A stretch of DNA of 64,000 nucleotides from Thauera terpenica 58Eu (GCF_000443165.1 NZ_ATJV01000125.1:62001-126000); one strand, 5' to 3'. Counted from the stretch's first letter, positions 23,189 through 31,905 are shown. Made by a program: numbers and translations. The notes: a model not told the origin generated them from the letters alone.

Positions 23189-24892
23189 ATGTCTAACGCC
23201 ACCCCCGCCTTTGAAGAAAGCTTTGCCGCTCTTTTCGAGGAAAGCCTTGCCCTGCAGGAAATGCGCACCGGTGAAGTCATCACCGCTGAAGTCGTGCGCA
23301 TCGATCAGAACTTCGTTGTCGTCAACGCCGGCCTGAAGTCCGAGAGCTACGTTCCCGTCGATGAGTTCCACAATGATCGCGGTGAACTCGAAGTCAGCGT
23401 CGGTGACTTCGTTCACGTCGCAATCGATGCACTGGAAGACGGTTTCGGCGAAACCCGTCTGTCGCGCGAGAAGGCCAAGCGCATCGCCGCCTGGAACGAT
23501 CTCGAGAAGGCCCTCAACGAAGGCTTGCTGGTCAACGGGGTCATCACCGGCCGCGTCAAGGGTGGCCTGACCGTCATGACCAACAGCATCCGCGCCTTCC
23601 TGCCGGGTTCGCTGGTCGACATGCGTCCGGTCAAGGACACCACGCCGTATGAAGGCAAGGAATACGAGTTCAAGGTCATCAAGCTCGACCGCAAGCGCAA
23701 CAACGTCGTGGTGTCGCGCCGCGCGGTGCTGGAAGAGTCGATGGGTGAAGAGCGCGAGAAGCTGCTCGCCAACCTGAAGGAAGGCACCGTCATCAAGGGT
23801 ATCGTCAAGAACATCACCGACTACGGTGCGTTCGTCGACCTCGGTGGCATCGATGGCCTGCTGCACATCACTGACCTGGCCTGGCGCCGCGTCCGTCACC
23901 CGAGCGAAGTGCTCAACGTCGGTGACGAGATCGAAGCCAAGGTGCTCAAGTTCGACCAGGAAAAGAACCGCGTCTCGCTGGGCCTCAAGCAGCTCGGCGA
24001 AGACCCGTGGGTGGGCATCTCGCGCCGTTACCCGCAGGGCACGCGCCTGTTCGGCAAGGTCACCAACATCACCGACTACGGCGCCTTTGTCGAAGTCGAG
24101 CAGGGCATCGAAGGCCTGGTGCACGTGTCCGAGATGGACTGGACCAACAAGAACATCCACCCGACCAAGGTTGTCCAGCTGGGCGATGAAGTCGAGGTGA
24201 TGATCCTCGAGATCGACGAAGACCGTCGCCGCATCTCGCTGGGCATGAAGCAGTGCCTGTCCAATCCGTGGGACGACTTCGCCATCAACCAGAAGAAGGG
24301 CGACAAGGTCCGTGGCCAGATCAAGTCGATCACCGACTTCGGTGTGTTCATCGGTCTGGAAGGCGGCATCGATGGTCTGGTGCACCTGTCCGATCTGTCG
24401 TGGAGCGAGCAGGGCGACGACGCCGTGCGCCGCTTCAAGAAGGGCGACGAAGTCGAGGCCGTGGTGCTCGCCATCGACGTCGAGCGCGAGCGTATCTCGC
24501 TTGGCATCAAGCAACTCGAAGGCGATCCCTACACCAACTTCATCGCCACCCACGAGAAGAACACCCTCGTGCGCGGTACGGTGAAGTCGGTTGATGCGCG
24601 TGGCGCCGTGATCGCGCTGGGTGACGACGTCGAAGCCTACCTGCGTGCGTCCGAAGCGGCCGCTCATCGCGTCGATGACCTGACCACGATGCTCAAGGAA
24701 GGTGACACCGTCGAGGCCATGGTGATCAACGTCGATCGCAAGACGCGCTCGATCAATCTGTCGATTCGCCAGAAAGATCAGGCCGATCAGACCGAGGTCA
24801 TGAGCAAGCTTGCCTCCGATAGCTCCGCTGCTTCGGGCACGACCAACCTCGGTGCGCTGCTGAAGGCCAAGCTGAACGAGCAGAAGCAGTAA
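23189..24892 (+). CDS. rpsA: 30S ribosomal protein S1
   Basis: The 567-residue mRNA-binding ribosomal protein with six S1/OB-fold repeats; the later repeats carry clear [16 protein letters not shown] and ITDYGAFV signatures. It starts [20 protein letters not shown], typical of betaproteobacteria. The frame extends upstream into the 3' part of cmk, but similarity begins at ATG 23189. No Shine-Dalgarno box is visible. It follows aroA-cmk and precedes ihfB, the standard cmk-rpsA-ihfB order. Confidence 0.98.
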   Translation: MSNATPAFEESFAALFEESLALQEMRTGEVITAEVVRIDQNFVVVNAGLKSESYVPVDEFHNDRGELEVSVGDFVHVAIDALEDGFGETRLSREKAKRIAAWNDLEKALNEGLLVNGVITGRVKGGLTVMTNSIRAFLPGSLVDMRPVKDTTPYEGKEYEFKVIKLDRKRNNVVVSRRAVLEESMGEEREKLLANLKEGTVIKGIVKNITDYGAFVDLGGIDGLLHITDLAWRRVRHPSEVLNVGDEIEAKVLKFDQEKNRVSLGLKQLGEDPWVGISRRYPQGTRLFGKVTNITDYGAFVEVEQGIEGLVHVSEMDWTNKNIHPTKVVQLGDEVEVMILEIDEDRRRISLGMKQCLSNPWDDFAINQKKGDKVRGQIKSITDFGVFIGLEGGIDGLVHLSDLSWSEQGDDAVRRFKKGDEVEAVVLAIDVERERISLGIKQLEGDPYTNFIATHEKNTLVRGTVKSVDARGAVIALGDDVEAYLRASEAAAHRVDDLTTMLKEGDTVEAMVINVDRKTRSINLSIRQKDQADQTEVMSKLASDSSAASGTTNLGALLKAKLNEQKQ

Positions 24893-24903
24893 TCAAGCCG
24901 ACC

Positions 24904-25188
24904 ATGACCAAGTCGGAACTGATCGCCCAGCTTGCGGAGCGTTTTCCGCAGCTGGTCGCGAAGGATGCCGATTACGCGGTCAAGATGATCCTCGATGCGA
25001 TGACCGACGCGCTTGCGCGCGGGGATCGCATCGAGATCCGCGGGTTTGGCAGCTTTGCGCTGAACTACCGTCCGCCGCGTGTCGGGCGTAACCCCAAGTC
25101 GGGCGAGAAGGTGCATGTGCCGGAGAAGTACGTGCCGCACTTCAAGGCCGGCAAGGAATTGCGTGAACGGGTGGATCTTGGCGGCTGA
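24904..25188 (+). CDS. ihfB: Integration host factor subunit beta
   Basis: DNA-bending protein of the HU/IHF family, 94 residues. It contains the family signature [26 protein letters not shown]. It pairs with the alpha subunit, encoded at 38713. It begins 11 bases after rpsA, so co-transcription is likely, and is followed by a strong terminator. Confidence 0.98.
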   Translation: MTKSELIAQLAERFPQLVAKDADYAVKMILDAMTDALARGDRIEIRGFGSFALNYRPPRVGRNPKSGEKVHVPEKYVPHFKAGKELRERVDLGG

Positions 25189-25228
25189 CCGCGCGGCGAT
25201 TGGTTACATGCTGGACTGGTAATTCCAC

Positions 25229-25256
25229 AAGGCGGCCTCGGCCGCCTTTCTTTTTT
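25229..25256 (+). terminator. Rho-independent terminator after ihfB
   Basis: Stem aaggcggcc / ggccgcctt with a 2-base loop, followed by tcttttttg. It closes the rpsA-ihfB transcript. Confidence 0.88.
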
Positions 25257-25270
25257 GTCGTGAGCTCGGT

Positions 25271-25276
25271 GATAAT
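25271..25276 (+). promoter_or_regulatory. Putative -10 box for lapA, possibly giving a leaderless mRNA
   Basis: GATAAT followed by GCGG ends only 6 bases before the lapA ATG (25283). A transcript starting at the usual distance would begin at or next to the ATG. No Shine-Dalgarno box precedes the ATG, which fits a leaderless message. No clear -35 is seen. Confidence 0.4.
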
Positions 25277-25282
25277 GCGGTT

Positions 25283-25594
25283 ATGCGCGCAATCATGTGG
25301 TTCATCCGACTCCTGCTGTTCATCCTGCTGTTCGGGTTCGCGATCAAGAACGATCATCTCGCGACCCTGAATTTTTACTTTGGCGGGCAATGGCAGCTAC
25401 CCCTGGTGTTCGTCATCCTCATCAGCTTTGCTGCGGGGGCGCTGCTCGGCGTCACGGCCACCTTCGCCTCACTGCTGCGCCAGCGCCGCGAGATTTCCCA
25501 GCTGCGGCGCCAACTCGAGCGCGCCGAACGTGAGAAACCCGGCCCTGCGCCTGCCGTCGCCGCGGCCGACATCCAGATCTCTGCTCATCCCTGA
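25283..25594 (+). CDS. lapA: LapA-domain inner-membrane protein
   Basis: A 103-residue protein with two membrane helices (about 5-22 and 38-62), the LapA-domain motif FAIKNDHLATLNFYF between them, and a C-terminal coiled coil (LLRQRREISQLRRQLERAE). LapA works with LapB to control LPS synthesis through FtsH-dependent LpxC turnover in E. coli. lapB follows by 15 bases, which supports the call. Confidence 0.9.
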   Translation: MRAIMWFIRLLLFILLFGFAIKNDHLATLNFYFGGQWQLPLVFVILISFAAGALLGVTATFASLLRQRREISQLRRQLERAEREKPGPAPAVAAADIQISAHP

Positions 25595-25609
25595 GCGCCA
25601 CGGCCTTCA

Positions 25610-26785
25610 ATGGAAATTGAGTTCTGGTGGCTGCTCGCCCTTCCGCTGTTCTTCGCGCTGGGCTGGCTTGCCGCACGCATCGACATTCGCCAGGTGGTGC
25701 AGGAGTCACGCGCCCTGCCGCGCTCCTACCTCTCCGGTCTCAACTTCCTGCTCAATGAGCAGCCCGACAAGGCGATTGATTCCTTCGTCGAGGCGGTCCG
25801 CATCGATCCGCAAACGATCGAGCTGCACTTTGCCCTCGGCAGCCTGTTTCGCCGCCGTGGTGAAACCGAGCGCGCCATCCGTATTCACCAGTTGCTGGTT
25901 GATCGTGAAGACATCACCGCGGAGCAGCGTCTGCAGGCGCTCGGCGAGCTGGGTCAGGATTTTCTGAAAGCGGGCTTGCTCGATCGCGCCGAAGCGGTGT
26001 TCGTCCGTCTGCGTGGTTCGCGTGCTGACGCGTTGGCACTGCGTTATCTGCTCGAGATCTATCAGCAGGAGAAGGACTGGGCGAAGGCGATCGAAGCCGC
26101 GGGCGCCCTGCCTGACCATGAGAGCCTGATGTGGCGAACCGAGGTGGCGAACTTTCACTGCGAGCTTGCCGCGGGTGCGCTCGCCAGTTCTGCCCTGGGC
26201 GAGGCCGAAGCTCACGTCGCTGCGGCGCTCGCGGTCAATCCGCGCTGCGTGCGCGCCAGCCTGATCAGGGGCGACATCTGTGTGGCGCAGGGAAGGGACC
26301 AGGACGCCCTGGCGGCCTGGAAGCGCATCGAAAACCAGGATCCGGTCTACCTCGCGCTCGCCGCCGAGCGCATCATGGAAGCCTGCGCCCGGCTGGGGCG
26401 TCTCGATGAAGGGCAGCAGCTGCTGAGGGCGTGGCTCGACAGCCATGCCTCGATCGACCTCCTTGACGAGCTCTTTCGCTGGGAAATGGATCAGCAGGGG
26501 CCGAAGGCAGCCTACGAGCTCGTGCGCGAGGAACTGAGGCGCAACCCGACCCTGCTCGGTCTGGACAAGCTGCTGGAGGCCGCCGTGCTGACGGTGCCCA
26601 GCGAGCAGCGCAGCGACATCGAACTGGTCAAGCAGCTCATTCATGGGCATACGCGCAAGGTCGCGCGCTACCGCTGCAACACCTGCGGCTTCAAGGCGCG
26701 CCAGTTTCACTGGCGCTGCCCGGCCTGTGGTGGCTGGGAGACCTATCCGCCGCGACGCACGGAAGAGTTCGACCTCACCCCCTGA
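25610..26785 (+). CDS. lapB: LPS assembly protein LapB (YciM), TPR and rubredoxin-like domains
   Basis: A 391-residue protein anchored by an N-terminal helix (WWLLALPLFFALGWLAA). Several TPR repeats follow (about 35-330), for instance NFLLNEQPDKAIDSFVEAV. The C-terminus has a rubredoxin-like metal site with two Cys pairs, CNTC and CPAC. In E. coli it is an adaptor that promotes LpxC degradation by FtsH and so balances LPS against phospholipid. Adjacent to lapA as expected. Confidence 0.95.
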   Translation: MEIEFWWLLALPLFFALGWLAARIDIRQVVQESRALPRSYLSGLNFLLNEQPDKAIDSFVEAVRIDPQTIELHFALGSLFRRRGETERAIRIHQLLVDREDITAEQRLQALGELGQDFLKAGLLDRAEAVFVRLRGSRADALALRYLLEIYQQEKDWAKAIEAAGALPDHESLMWRTEVANFHCELAAGALASSALGEAEAHVAAALAVNPRCVRASLIRGDICVAQGRDQDALAAWKRIENQDPVYLALAAERIMEACARLGRLDEGQQLLRAWLDSHASIDLLDELFRWEMDQQGPKAAYELVREELRRNPTLLGLDKLLEAAVLTVPSEQRSDIELVKQLIHGHTRKVARYRCNTCGFKARQFHWRCPACGGWETYPPRRTEEFDLTP

Positions 26786-26893
26786 TGCGCGCGCTGACGC
26801 CAGATCGGCTGAATCGGTCTCAATGGCTGCAGCTCAGCCCTTGCATTTCCCACCTCCCTTTTGATTCACTCACTTTGTTGCGCGAGCCTTTTC

Positions 26894-27784
26894 ATGCAAT
26901 TCAAGACGCTGGAAGACTATGTCGGTCACACCCCGCTTGTGCGCCTGAAGCGCATCAACGCGGGCCGTAACAACATCATTCTCGCCAAACTCGAAGGCAA
27001 CAATCCGGCGGGTTCGGTCAAGGACAGGCCCGCGTTGGCGATGGTGATGCAGGCCGAGGCGCGGGGGCAGATCAAGCCGGGTGACACCCTGATCGAGGCC
27101 ACCAGCGGCAACACCGGCATCGCGCTCGCAATGGCGGCCGCGATGCGTGGTTATCGCATGATCCTGGTGATGCCGGAGAACCAGACCGTGGAGCGCAGGC
27201 AGACGATGCGCGCGTTCGGCGCAGAGTTGGTCCTGATCCCGACTTCGGGTGGCATGGAGATGGCGCGCGACATCGCCCAGCGCATGTGCAGCGAGGGCAA
27301 GGGCATCATTCTTGACCAGTTCGCCAATGCCGATAATCCGCTCGCCCACTATGAGGGCACGGGCCCGGAGATCTGGGAGCAGACTGAAGGGCGTGTGACC
27401 CACTTCGTGAGCTCGATGGGCACCACCGGCACCATCATGGGGACTTCCCGCTTTCTCAAGGAAAAATCGCCGACGATCCAGATCATCGGCTGCGAGCCGG
27501 CACCAGGGGCGCAGATTCCGGGGATCCGCAAGTGGCCGCAAGCCTATCTGCCGAAGATCTTCGAGCGTGAGCGCGTCGATCGGGTGGAGCCGGTGAGCCA
27601 GGCGGAGGCCGAGGAGATGACAAGACGACTGGCACGCGAGGAGGGCATTTTTGCCGGCATTTCATCGGGCGGCTCAATGCATGTTGCGCTGCGTCTGGCG
27701 GCAGAGCTCGAAGATGCGGTCATTGTGTCCATCGTGTGTGATCGAGGTGACCGTTACCTGTCGACGGGTGTGTTCCCAGCCTGA
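26894..27784 (+). CDS. cysM: Cysteine synthase B
   Basis: PLP enzyme that makes cysteine from O-acetylserine and sulfide, or S-sulfocysteine from thiosulfate for the B type. It has 296 residues. PLP lysine K43 is in NPAGSVKDRPA, and the substrate-loop motif TSGNTGIALA is present. CysM-type sequence features (IRKWPQAYLPKI, CDRGDRYLSTGVF) favour CysM over CysK. ATG 26894 matches family start MQFKTLEDYVG; an upstream ATG at 26861 adds unrelated residues. Its last bases probably overlap the next gene. Confidence 0.94.
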   Translation: MQFKTLEDYVGHTPLVRLKRINAGRNNIILAKLEGNNPAGSVKDRPALAMVMQAEARGQIKPGDTLIEATSGNTGIALAMAAAMRGYRMILVMPENQTVERRQTMRAFGAELVLIPTSGGMEMARDIAQRMCSEGKGIILDQFANADNPLAHYEGTGPEIWEQTEGRVTHFVSSMGTTGTIMGTSRFLKEKSPTIQIIGCEPAPGAQIPGIRKWPQAYLPKIFERERVDRVEPVSQAEAEEMTRRLAREEGIFAGISSGGSMHVALRLAAELEDAVIVSIVCDRGDRYLSTGVFPA

Positions 27785-29843
27785 GTCCTTCTGGCGGCGC
27801 GAGACCCTGGGCAGGGCGCTCGCGTTCGCCTTGCTGGCGCTGATCGCGCTGTTTGCACCACGCGCGCATGCGGTCGAAGGCCTGCGCCTGGCGATCGGCG
27901 ACATCAGCCATCCGGCGCTGTCCGCGAATGACATTCAGCTCGAGTTTTCGGCTGCGCGTTCGACGCTTGAGGTGCACATTGCGCGCTTGCGCCTCGGTGA
28001 TCGAAGCTGGCGCGAACTCCATCTCTCCTGCCCGCAGGCCAGTCTGAGTGCGCAAGGCGTGCACTGCAGCGGTGCTCAACTCGGTGTACATGGGCGCCGG
28101 CTGCCCTTGGTGCTTGATTTTCATGCTGATCCCGCGGCTTCGCGCGTGGCCGTCGAGCTACGTCTGTCCTCGGGCGCGCAAGTGCGCCTGAGCCTTGATG
28201 ATGAGGGGCGTTTTGAAGCCGTGCTGGCGCGATTGGGGCTTGAGGACCTGAGCGTGCTGGCCTCGCTTCTGTCTCCCCCCGGTGCGGGCGAGTTGCTGCG
28301 ATACCTGACCCGGGGTCAGGTAAATGCGCGGCTGGTGTGGGAACCGGAGGGCGCCGGTCGCGCGCGCGACAGCCTGACCTTAACAGCCCGCTTCAGCGAG
28401 CTCGCATTCGGCACGGATGATGGCCTGCGTGCCGGGGAAGGCTTGGGCCTGGCCGTCGAGCTTGCGGCCCACCCCACGCCCGCGGGGTGGGGCTGGCAGG
28501 CGCAAGTGGCGTGGGAGCAGGGTGAGGCCTACCTGCATCCGCTCTACCTTCAGGCGGGGCCGGTGCTCGATGCGGCAGGGGTTTTTCACGCCGAGCAGAT
28601 CGAGATTCACAAGGCCACGCTCGCGCTTGAGGGGGTGGCACAGCTCGCCTTCACGGCGCGTATCGGGCGCGCGGACCTGAGCCTTGACGATCTGGCGCTC
28701 TCGCTCAGCGGCGGCGATCTCGCCATTCTCGGTCCGCGCTGGATTACCCCCTTGCTGGCGCCGGCGCTGGTTGAGCGCCTGCACTTTGGCGGACAGATCG
28801 GCGCTGGCCTGGAAATTGAGGACGGGCGGGTGCAGGCCTTCAATGTGGTGTTTGATGCGGCCGAGCTCAGCCTTGCCGCCGCTGACGGCGGGCGTGGGTT
28901 CGGCTTCGGGCCGCTGACGGGGCATCTGCCGTGGTTGGCCGGGTCGAGCTCGCGCGCCCGGTTGCAGGTGCAAGGCGGGTACTGGGAGGCGCTCGCGCTG
29001 GGTGCTTTCGATGTGAACGCAATGCTCCAGGGACAGCAGGCCAGCTTCGAGACCATGCGCATCCCCTTGCTCGATGGCATGCTGGTGCTGGACGAGGTCG
29101 AACTCGGACGCGAATCCGAGGGCTGGCTGGGGCGCGCCAGCGTGGCGGTGGAGCCGGTGTCGATGCGGCTGTTGACCCAGGCCCTCGGCTTGCCGTCGAT
29201 GGCGGGGCTGTTGTCGGCGTCCCTGCCGGGTGTGCGCGTGAGCCCGGCGGAGATCACTTTTGACGGCGCCCTGGTGATGTCGGTGTTCGATGGCTATGTG
29301 CAGGCAACTCAGCTGCACGTGCGTGAGCCCTTCGGCGTGGCCTCGCATGTGCGCGCCGACCTCGAGGCGCGTCACCTGGACCTCGCGCAACTCACCGAGA
29401 CCTTCAGCTTCGGCAGCATCACCGGTTTTGTGGACGCGGATGTGCGTGGCCTGGAGCTGGTGCGCTGGCGCCCCACGAGCTTTGACGCCAGGCTCGTCAG
29501 CAGCGCGGGCGATTATCGTCGCCGCATCAGTCAGCGCGCGGTGCAGAACATCAGCGCGCTGGGCGGGGCGGGGGCGATGGCTGTCCTGCAACGAGGTCTG
29601 CTCGGGCTGTTCGACACCTTCGGTTACCGCGAGCTGGGTTTTCAGTGCGTGCTTGCGGGCGGCGTATGCCTGATGCGCGGCATCGACGGCAGCGAACGTG
29701 CCGATGGCAGCTTTCAGATCGTTCGTGGAGGCGGCATTCCGGCGCTGGATGTCATCGGCTACAATCGCCGCGTCGATTGGGACGAACTCGTCGGCCGAAT
29801 CCAGCGCGTGATCGACGACAACGTCACGCCCGAGTTGCACTGA
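27768..29843 (+). CDS. ydbH: YdbH-like AsmA-type intermembrane lipid-bridge protein
   Basis: A large envelope protein of about 691 residues: an N-terminal hydrophobic anchor or signal (LAFALLALIALFAPRAHA) followed by long beta-rich sequence with repeated amphipathic strands, and a C-terminal region like the YdbH family. Identification is strengthened by the next two genes, a YnbE-like lipoprotein and a YdbL (DUF1318) protein, the same trio as in E. coli. There YdbH and YnbE bridge the two membranes and support lipid homeostasis, redundantly with TamB and YhdP. The start is uncertain: GTG 27768 overlaps cysM by 17 bases; GTG 27747 and 27738 are also in frame. Confidence 0.8.
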   Translation: MCSQPESFWRRETLGRALAFALLALIALFAPRAHAVEGLRLAIGDISHPALSANDIQLEFSAARSTLEVHIARLRLGDRSWRELHLSCPQASLSAQGVHCSGAQLGVHGRRLPLVLDFHADPAASRVAVELRLSSGAQVRLSLDDEGRFEAVLARLGLEDLSVLASLLSPPGAGELLRYLTRGQVNARLVWEPEGAGRARDSLTLTARFSELAFGTDDGLRAGEGLGLAVELAAHPTPAGWGWQAQVAWEQGEAYLHPLYLQAGPVLDAAGVFHAEQIEIHKATLALEGVAQLAFTARIGRADLSLDDLALSLSGGDLAILGPRWITPLLAPALVERLHFGGQIGAGLEIEDGRVQAFNVVFDAAELSLAAADGGRGFGFGPLTGHLPWLAGSSSRARLQVQGGYWEALALGAFDVNAMLQGQQASFETMRIPLLDGMLVLDEVELGRESEGWLGRASVAVEPVSMRLLTQALGLPSMAGLLSASLPGVRVSPAEITFDGALVMSVFDGYVQATQLHVREPFGVASHVRADLEARHLDLAQLTETFSFGSITGFVDADVRGLELVRWRPTSFDARLVSSAGDYRRRISQRAVQNISALGGAGAMAVLQRGLLGLFDTFGYRELGFQCVLAGGVCLMRGIDGSERADGSFQIVRGGGIPALDVIGYNRRVDWDELVGRIQRVIDDNVTPELH

Positions 29844-29881
29844 TGCCCGGCCTGCGTACGTCGGGCCTGCCTGAGGCACCC

Positions 29882-30109
29882 ATGTCATTTTCCCCCTTGC
29901 GCACGCTGGTCCTTGTGTGCGGCGTCGCTGCCACGGCATCGGCTTGCGTCACGATAAACATCTATTTTCCGGCGGCGGCGGCGGAGAAGGCCGCGGACCG
30001 CATCATTGATGAGGTCTGGCAACTGCGGGATGCGGGCAGTCCTGCACCGCGATCGAACTCAGTCCCGGACGCGCCCCACAGCCCAAGCGAGAAAGGAGCC
30101 GAGCAATGA
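29882..30109 (+). CDS. ynbE: YnbE-like small outer-membrane lipoprotein
   Basis: A 75-residue protein with a lipoprotein-type signal ending at C22 (VAATASAC), then VTINIYFPAAAAEKAADRI, the short Thr-Ile-Asn-Ile stretch seen in YnbE proteins. The lipobox is imperfect (Ala rather than Leu/Val at -3). YnbE is thought to be the outer-membrane end of the YdbH bridge. An alternative ATG at 29843, overlapping the ydbH stop, would add 13 residues. The stop overlaps ydbL by 4 bases. Confidence 0.75.
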   Translation: MSFSPLRTLVLVCGVAATASACVTINIYFPAAAAEKAADRIIDEVWQLRDAGSPAPRSNSVPDAPHSPSEKGAEQ

Positions 30110-30534
30110 AGGCACTCACGAAGCTCACCCGCTGGCTGGCCGCGATGGCGCTGGGCTGCATGCTGGCGTTTGCCGTGCACGCGCAAGGCAATCTCGAGGT
30201 CGATAGTCCGGCCATTTCCGCCCTCAAGGCGTCGATGCAAAAACGCCATGCACAGCTCGCCCCCTTGTATGCATCGGGTGCAATCGGATTTGCCACCGAT
30301 GGCAGCATCGCCCTGCGCGATGCCTCGCTGCTGCCCTTGGCACAACGCGGCGGCGCGAGTGCGCTGGTGGCCGCGGAGAACGCCGATCGCAGCGCGCTGT
30401 ATCGGGAGATTGCGCGCGCCAACCAGCATCCGGAGTGGGAAGTCGATATCCGCAACACCTTTGCCCAGCGCTGGATCGACCGCGCGCAGGCGGGCTGGTG
30501 GGTGCAGCGTGGTGGCGCCTGGGTGAAGAAGTGA
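30106..30534 (+). CDS. ydbL: YdbL family periplasmic protein (DUF1318)
   Basis: A 142-residue secreted protein. The signal peptide (LTRWLAAMALGCMLAFAVHAQ) should be cleaved after AHA-like VHA. The mature part is a DUF1318 domain: LKASMQKRHAQLAPL near the start and the conserved end WIDRAQAGWWVQRGGAW. YdbL is suggested to modulate the YdbH-YnbE bridge. It overlaps ynbE by 4 bases (ATGA) and the next gene by 1 base, pointing to one operon. Confidence 0.88.
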   Translation: MKALTKLTRWLAAMALGCMLAFAVHAQGNLEVDSPAISALKASMQKRHAQLAPLYASGAIGFATDGSIALRDASLLPLAQRGGASALVAAENADRSALYREIARANQHPEWEVDIRNTFAQRWIDRAQAGWWVQRGGAWVKK

Positions 30535-31322
30535 TGCCCGTACTCGTCTTCGACATCGAAACCGTTCCGGATGTGGCCGGCATTCGCAAGCTGTACGATT
30601 TGCCCGCAGCACTGTCCGACACCGAGGCCGCGGAGTGGGCGTTTCAGCAGCGACGGGCGAGTCATGGCACGGACTTTTTGCCGCACCATCTGCAGCGCGT
30701 GGTGACGATTTCCTGTGTGCTGCGTGACGCCCAGCATTTCCGCGTGTTTTCCCTGGCTGAGCCGGATGTTGACGAAGCTCAGATCATCCAGCGCTTCTTC
30801 GATGGTGTTGAGCGCTACACGCCACAGATCATTTCCTGGAATGGTGGGGGGTTCGATCTGCCGGTGCTGCACTATCGTGGCATGTTGCATGGGGTGTCGG
30901 CGCCGCGCTACTGGGACCAGGGCGAGGGCGATTATCAGGATTCGCGCGATTTCAAATGGAACAACTACATCAGTCGCTATCACAACCGTCATCTTGATCT
31001 GATGGACCTGCTCGCGATGTATCAGCCGCGCGCCAACGCGCCGCTTGATGAGCTCGCCAAGCTCATGGGCTACCCGGGCAAGCTCGGCATGGACGGCTCG
31101 GCCGTATGGCAGGCCTGGCAGGAGGGGCGCATCGCTGAGATTCGCGATTACTGCGAGACCGACGTCGTCAACACCTACCTCGTGTACCTTCGCTTCGAGC
31201 GCATGCGCGGACATCTCGATGCCCAGGCCTGGGCCGCTGAGGTGGAGGTGGTGAGGGATGCGCTTGCCCGGCTCGATGCTCCGCATTGGCAACAGTTCCT
31301 TGCGGCCTGGCCCCAAGCCTAG
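30534..31322 (+). CDS. Predicted 3'-5' exonuclease, PolB-exonuclease-like
   Basis: A 262-residue stand-alone DEDD-type exonuclease domain related to the proofreading domain of family B polymerases. Visible motifs: ExoI FDIETVPD at the N-terminus, ExoII-like ISWNGGGFDLPVL, and ExoIII-like DYCETDVVNTYLVY, giving the four acidic residues. Nucleic-acid substrate and role are unknown. It overlaps the ydbL stop by one base, an odd partner for an envelope operon. Confidence 0.88.
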   Translation: MPVLVFDIETVPDVAGIRKLYDLPAALSDTEAAEWAFQQRRASHGTDFLPHHLQRVVTISCVLRDAQHFRVFSLAEPDVDEAQIIQRFFDGVERYTPQIISWNGGGFDLPVLHYRGMLHGVSAPRYWDQGEGDYQDSRDFKWNNYISRYHNRHLDLMDLLAMYQPRANAPLDELAKLMGYPGKLGMDGSAVWQAWQEGRIAEIRDYCETDVVNTYLVYLRFERMRGHLDAQAWAAEVEVVRDALARLDAPHWQQFLAAWPQA

Positions 31323-31363
31323 ACCAGAGCAGCAAACCGCAAACTACAACAGGAGAGGCGCTC

Positions 31364-31606
31364 ATGGGCATCATCGCCACCATCTTCATCGGCCTCATCG
31401 TTGGTCTCGTCGCGCGTCTGCTGCATTCGGGCAAGGACGAGCTTGGTCTCATCATGACCGCCTTGCTCGGCATCGCAGGGTCGGTACTGGCAAGCTACGG
31501 CGGGCAGTTTCTTGGCATCTATCAAGCGGGTGAAGTCGCCGGCTTCGTCGGTGCGGTTGTCGGTGCCGTGCTCATCCTTTTTGTCGTCGGCCGACTGCGA
31601 AAATAG
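31364..31606 (+). CDS. GlsB/YeaQ/YmgE family small membrane protein
   Basis: An 80-residue protein with three predicted membrane helices and the Gly-rich pattern of the transglycosylase-associated family: MGIIATIFIGLIVGLVARLL, then GIAGSVLASYGG and GAVVGAVLILFVVGRL. Members are often stress-induced in other bacteria; no biochemical role is established. ATG 31364 follows an aggagagg box. It is 41 bases after the exonuclease gene. Confidence 0.88.
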   Translation: MGIIATIFIGLIVGLVARLLHSGKDELGLIMTALLGIAGSVLASYGGQFLGIYQAGEVAGFVGAVVGAVLILFVVGRLRK

Positions 31607-31633
31607 TTTTTGTGTGTGCACTGCAAAAAAACT

Positions 31634-31661
31634 TTGACAAGGTTTTTTGAGTGCCTATAAT
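31634..31661 (+). promoter_or_regulatory. Sigma-70 promoter of tRNA-Val
   Basis: Consensus -35 TTGACA (31634-31639), 16-base spacer, consensus -10 TATAAT (31656-31661), followed by a GCGTG discriminator. The tRNA begins 13 bases after the -10. The strongest vegetative promoter in the window. Confidence 0.9.
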
Positions 31662-31674
31662 GCGTGACTTCAGC

Positions 31675-31751
31675 AGGCGCGTAGCTCAGTTGGTTAGAGC
31701 ACCACCTTGACATGGTGGGGGTCGTTGGTTCGAATCCAATCGCGCCTACCA
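31675..31751 (+). tRNA. tRNA-Val (anticodon GAC)
   Basis: A 77-base cloverleaf with CCA encoded. Acceptor stem AGGCGCG / CGCGCCT pairs fully; the anticodon loop TTGACAT on stem CCACC/GGTGG gives anticodon GAC, reading GUC and GUU. The T-loop TTCGAAT is standard. Confidence 0.97.
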
Positions 31752-31771
31752 GGATTTTGGAGTTGATCATC

Positions 31772-31804
31772 ATGTTCCGAACTACCACTCAGGCCGGAAA
31801 CTGA
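31772..31804 (+). CDS. Putative Thr-rich leader peptide of a thrS attenuator
   Basis: A ten-codon frame, MFRTTTQAGN, with a ggag box (31759-31762) 9 bases upstream. Three consecutive Thr codons (ACT ACC ACT, 31781-31789) precede the stop. A rho-independent terminator follows 29 bases later and thrS, encoding threonyl-tRNA synthetase, comes next. This is the layout of a translation-controlled attenuator. ACT is an uncommon codon here. It could be chance in a tRNA trailer, so confidence is moderate. Confidence 0.4.
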   Translation: MFRTTTQAGN

Positions 31805-31833
31805 ACAGGTCGGCTCCGCTTGTCTGCTAGAGG

Positions 31834-31863
31834 AAAAAGCGCGCCTAGACCGCGCTTTTTTTT
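31834..31863 (+). terminator. Rho-independent terminator between tRNA-Val and thrS
   Basis: Perfect stem aaaaagcgcg / cgcgcttttt with a 7-base loop and an eight-T run. It ends the tRNA-Val transcript and may also be the attenuator of thrS: the upstream segment CGCTT (31817-31821) can pair with AAGCG (31837-31841) in its left arm. Confidence 0.9.
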
Positions 31864-31875
31864 CGTTCACGATTT

Positions 31876-31905
31876 TTGACTCACCTATCTGTCCCGCTGT
31901 AAAGA
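31876..31905 (+). promoter_or_regulatory. Possible sigma-70 promoter of thrS
   Basis: TTGACT (31876-31881), 18-base spacer, TAAAGA (31900-31905), lying between the terminator and thrS. If active it would give thrS expression independent of the upstream terminator. Confidence 0.42.

Noticed and set aside
31840..31847. CGCGCCTA in the terminator equals the tRNA-Val 3' acceptor strand (31741-31748), a possible att-site remnant
   Set aside because: Eight bases are too few, and there is no integrase or foreign DNA nearby.
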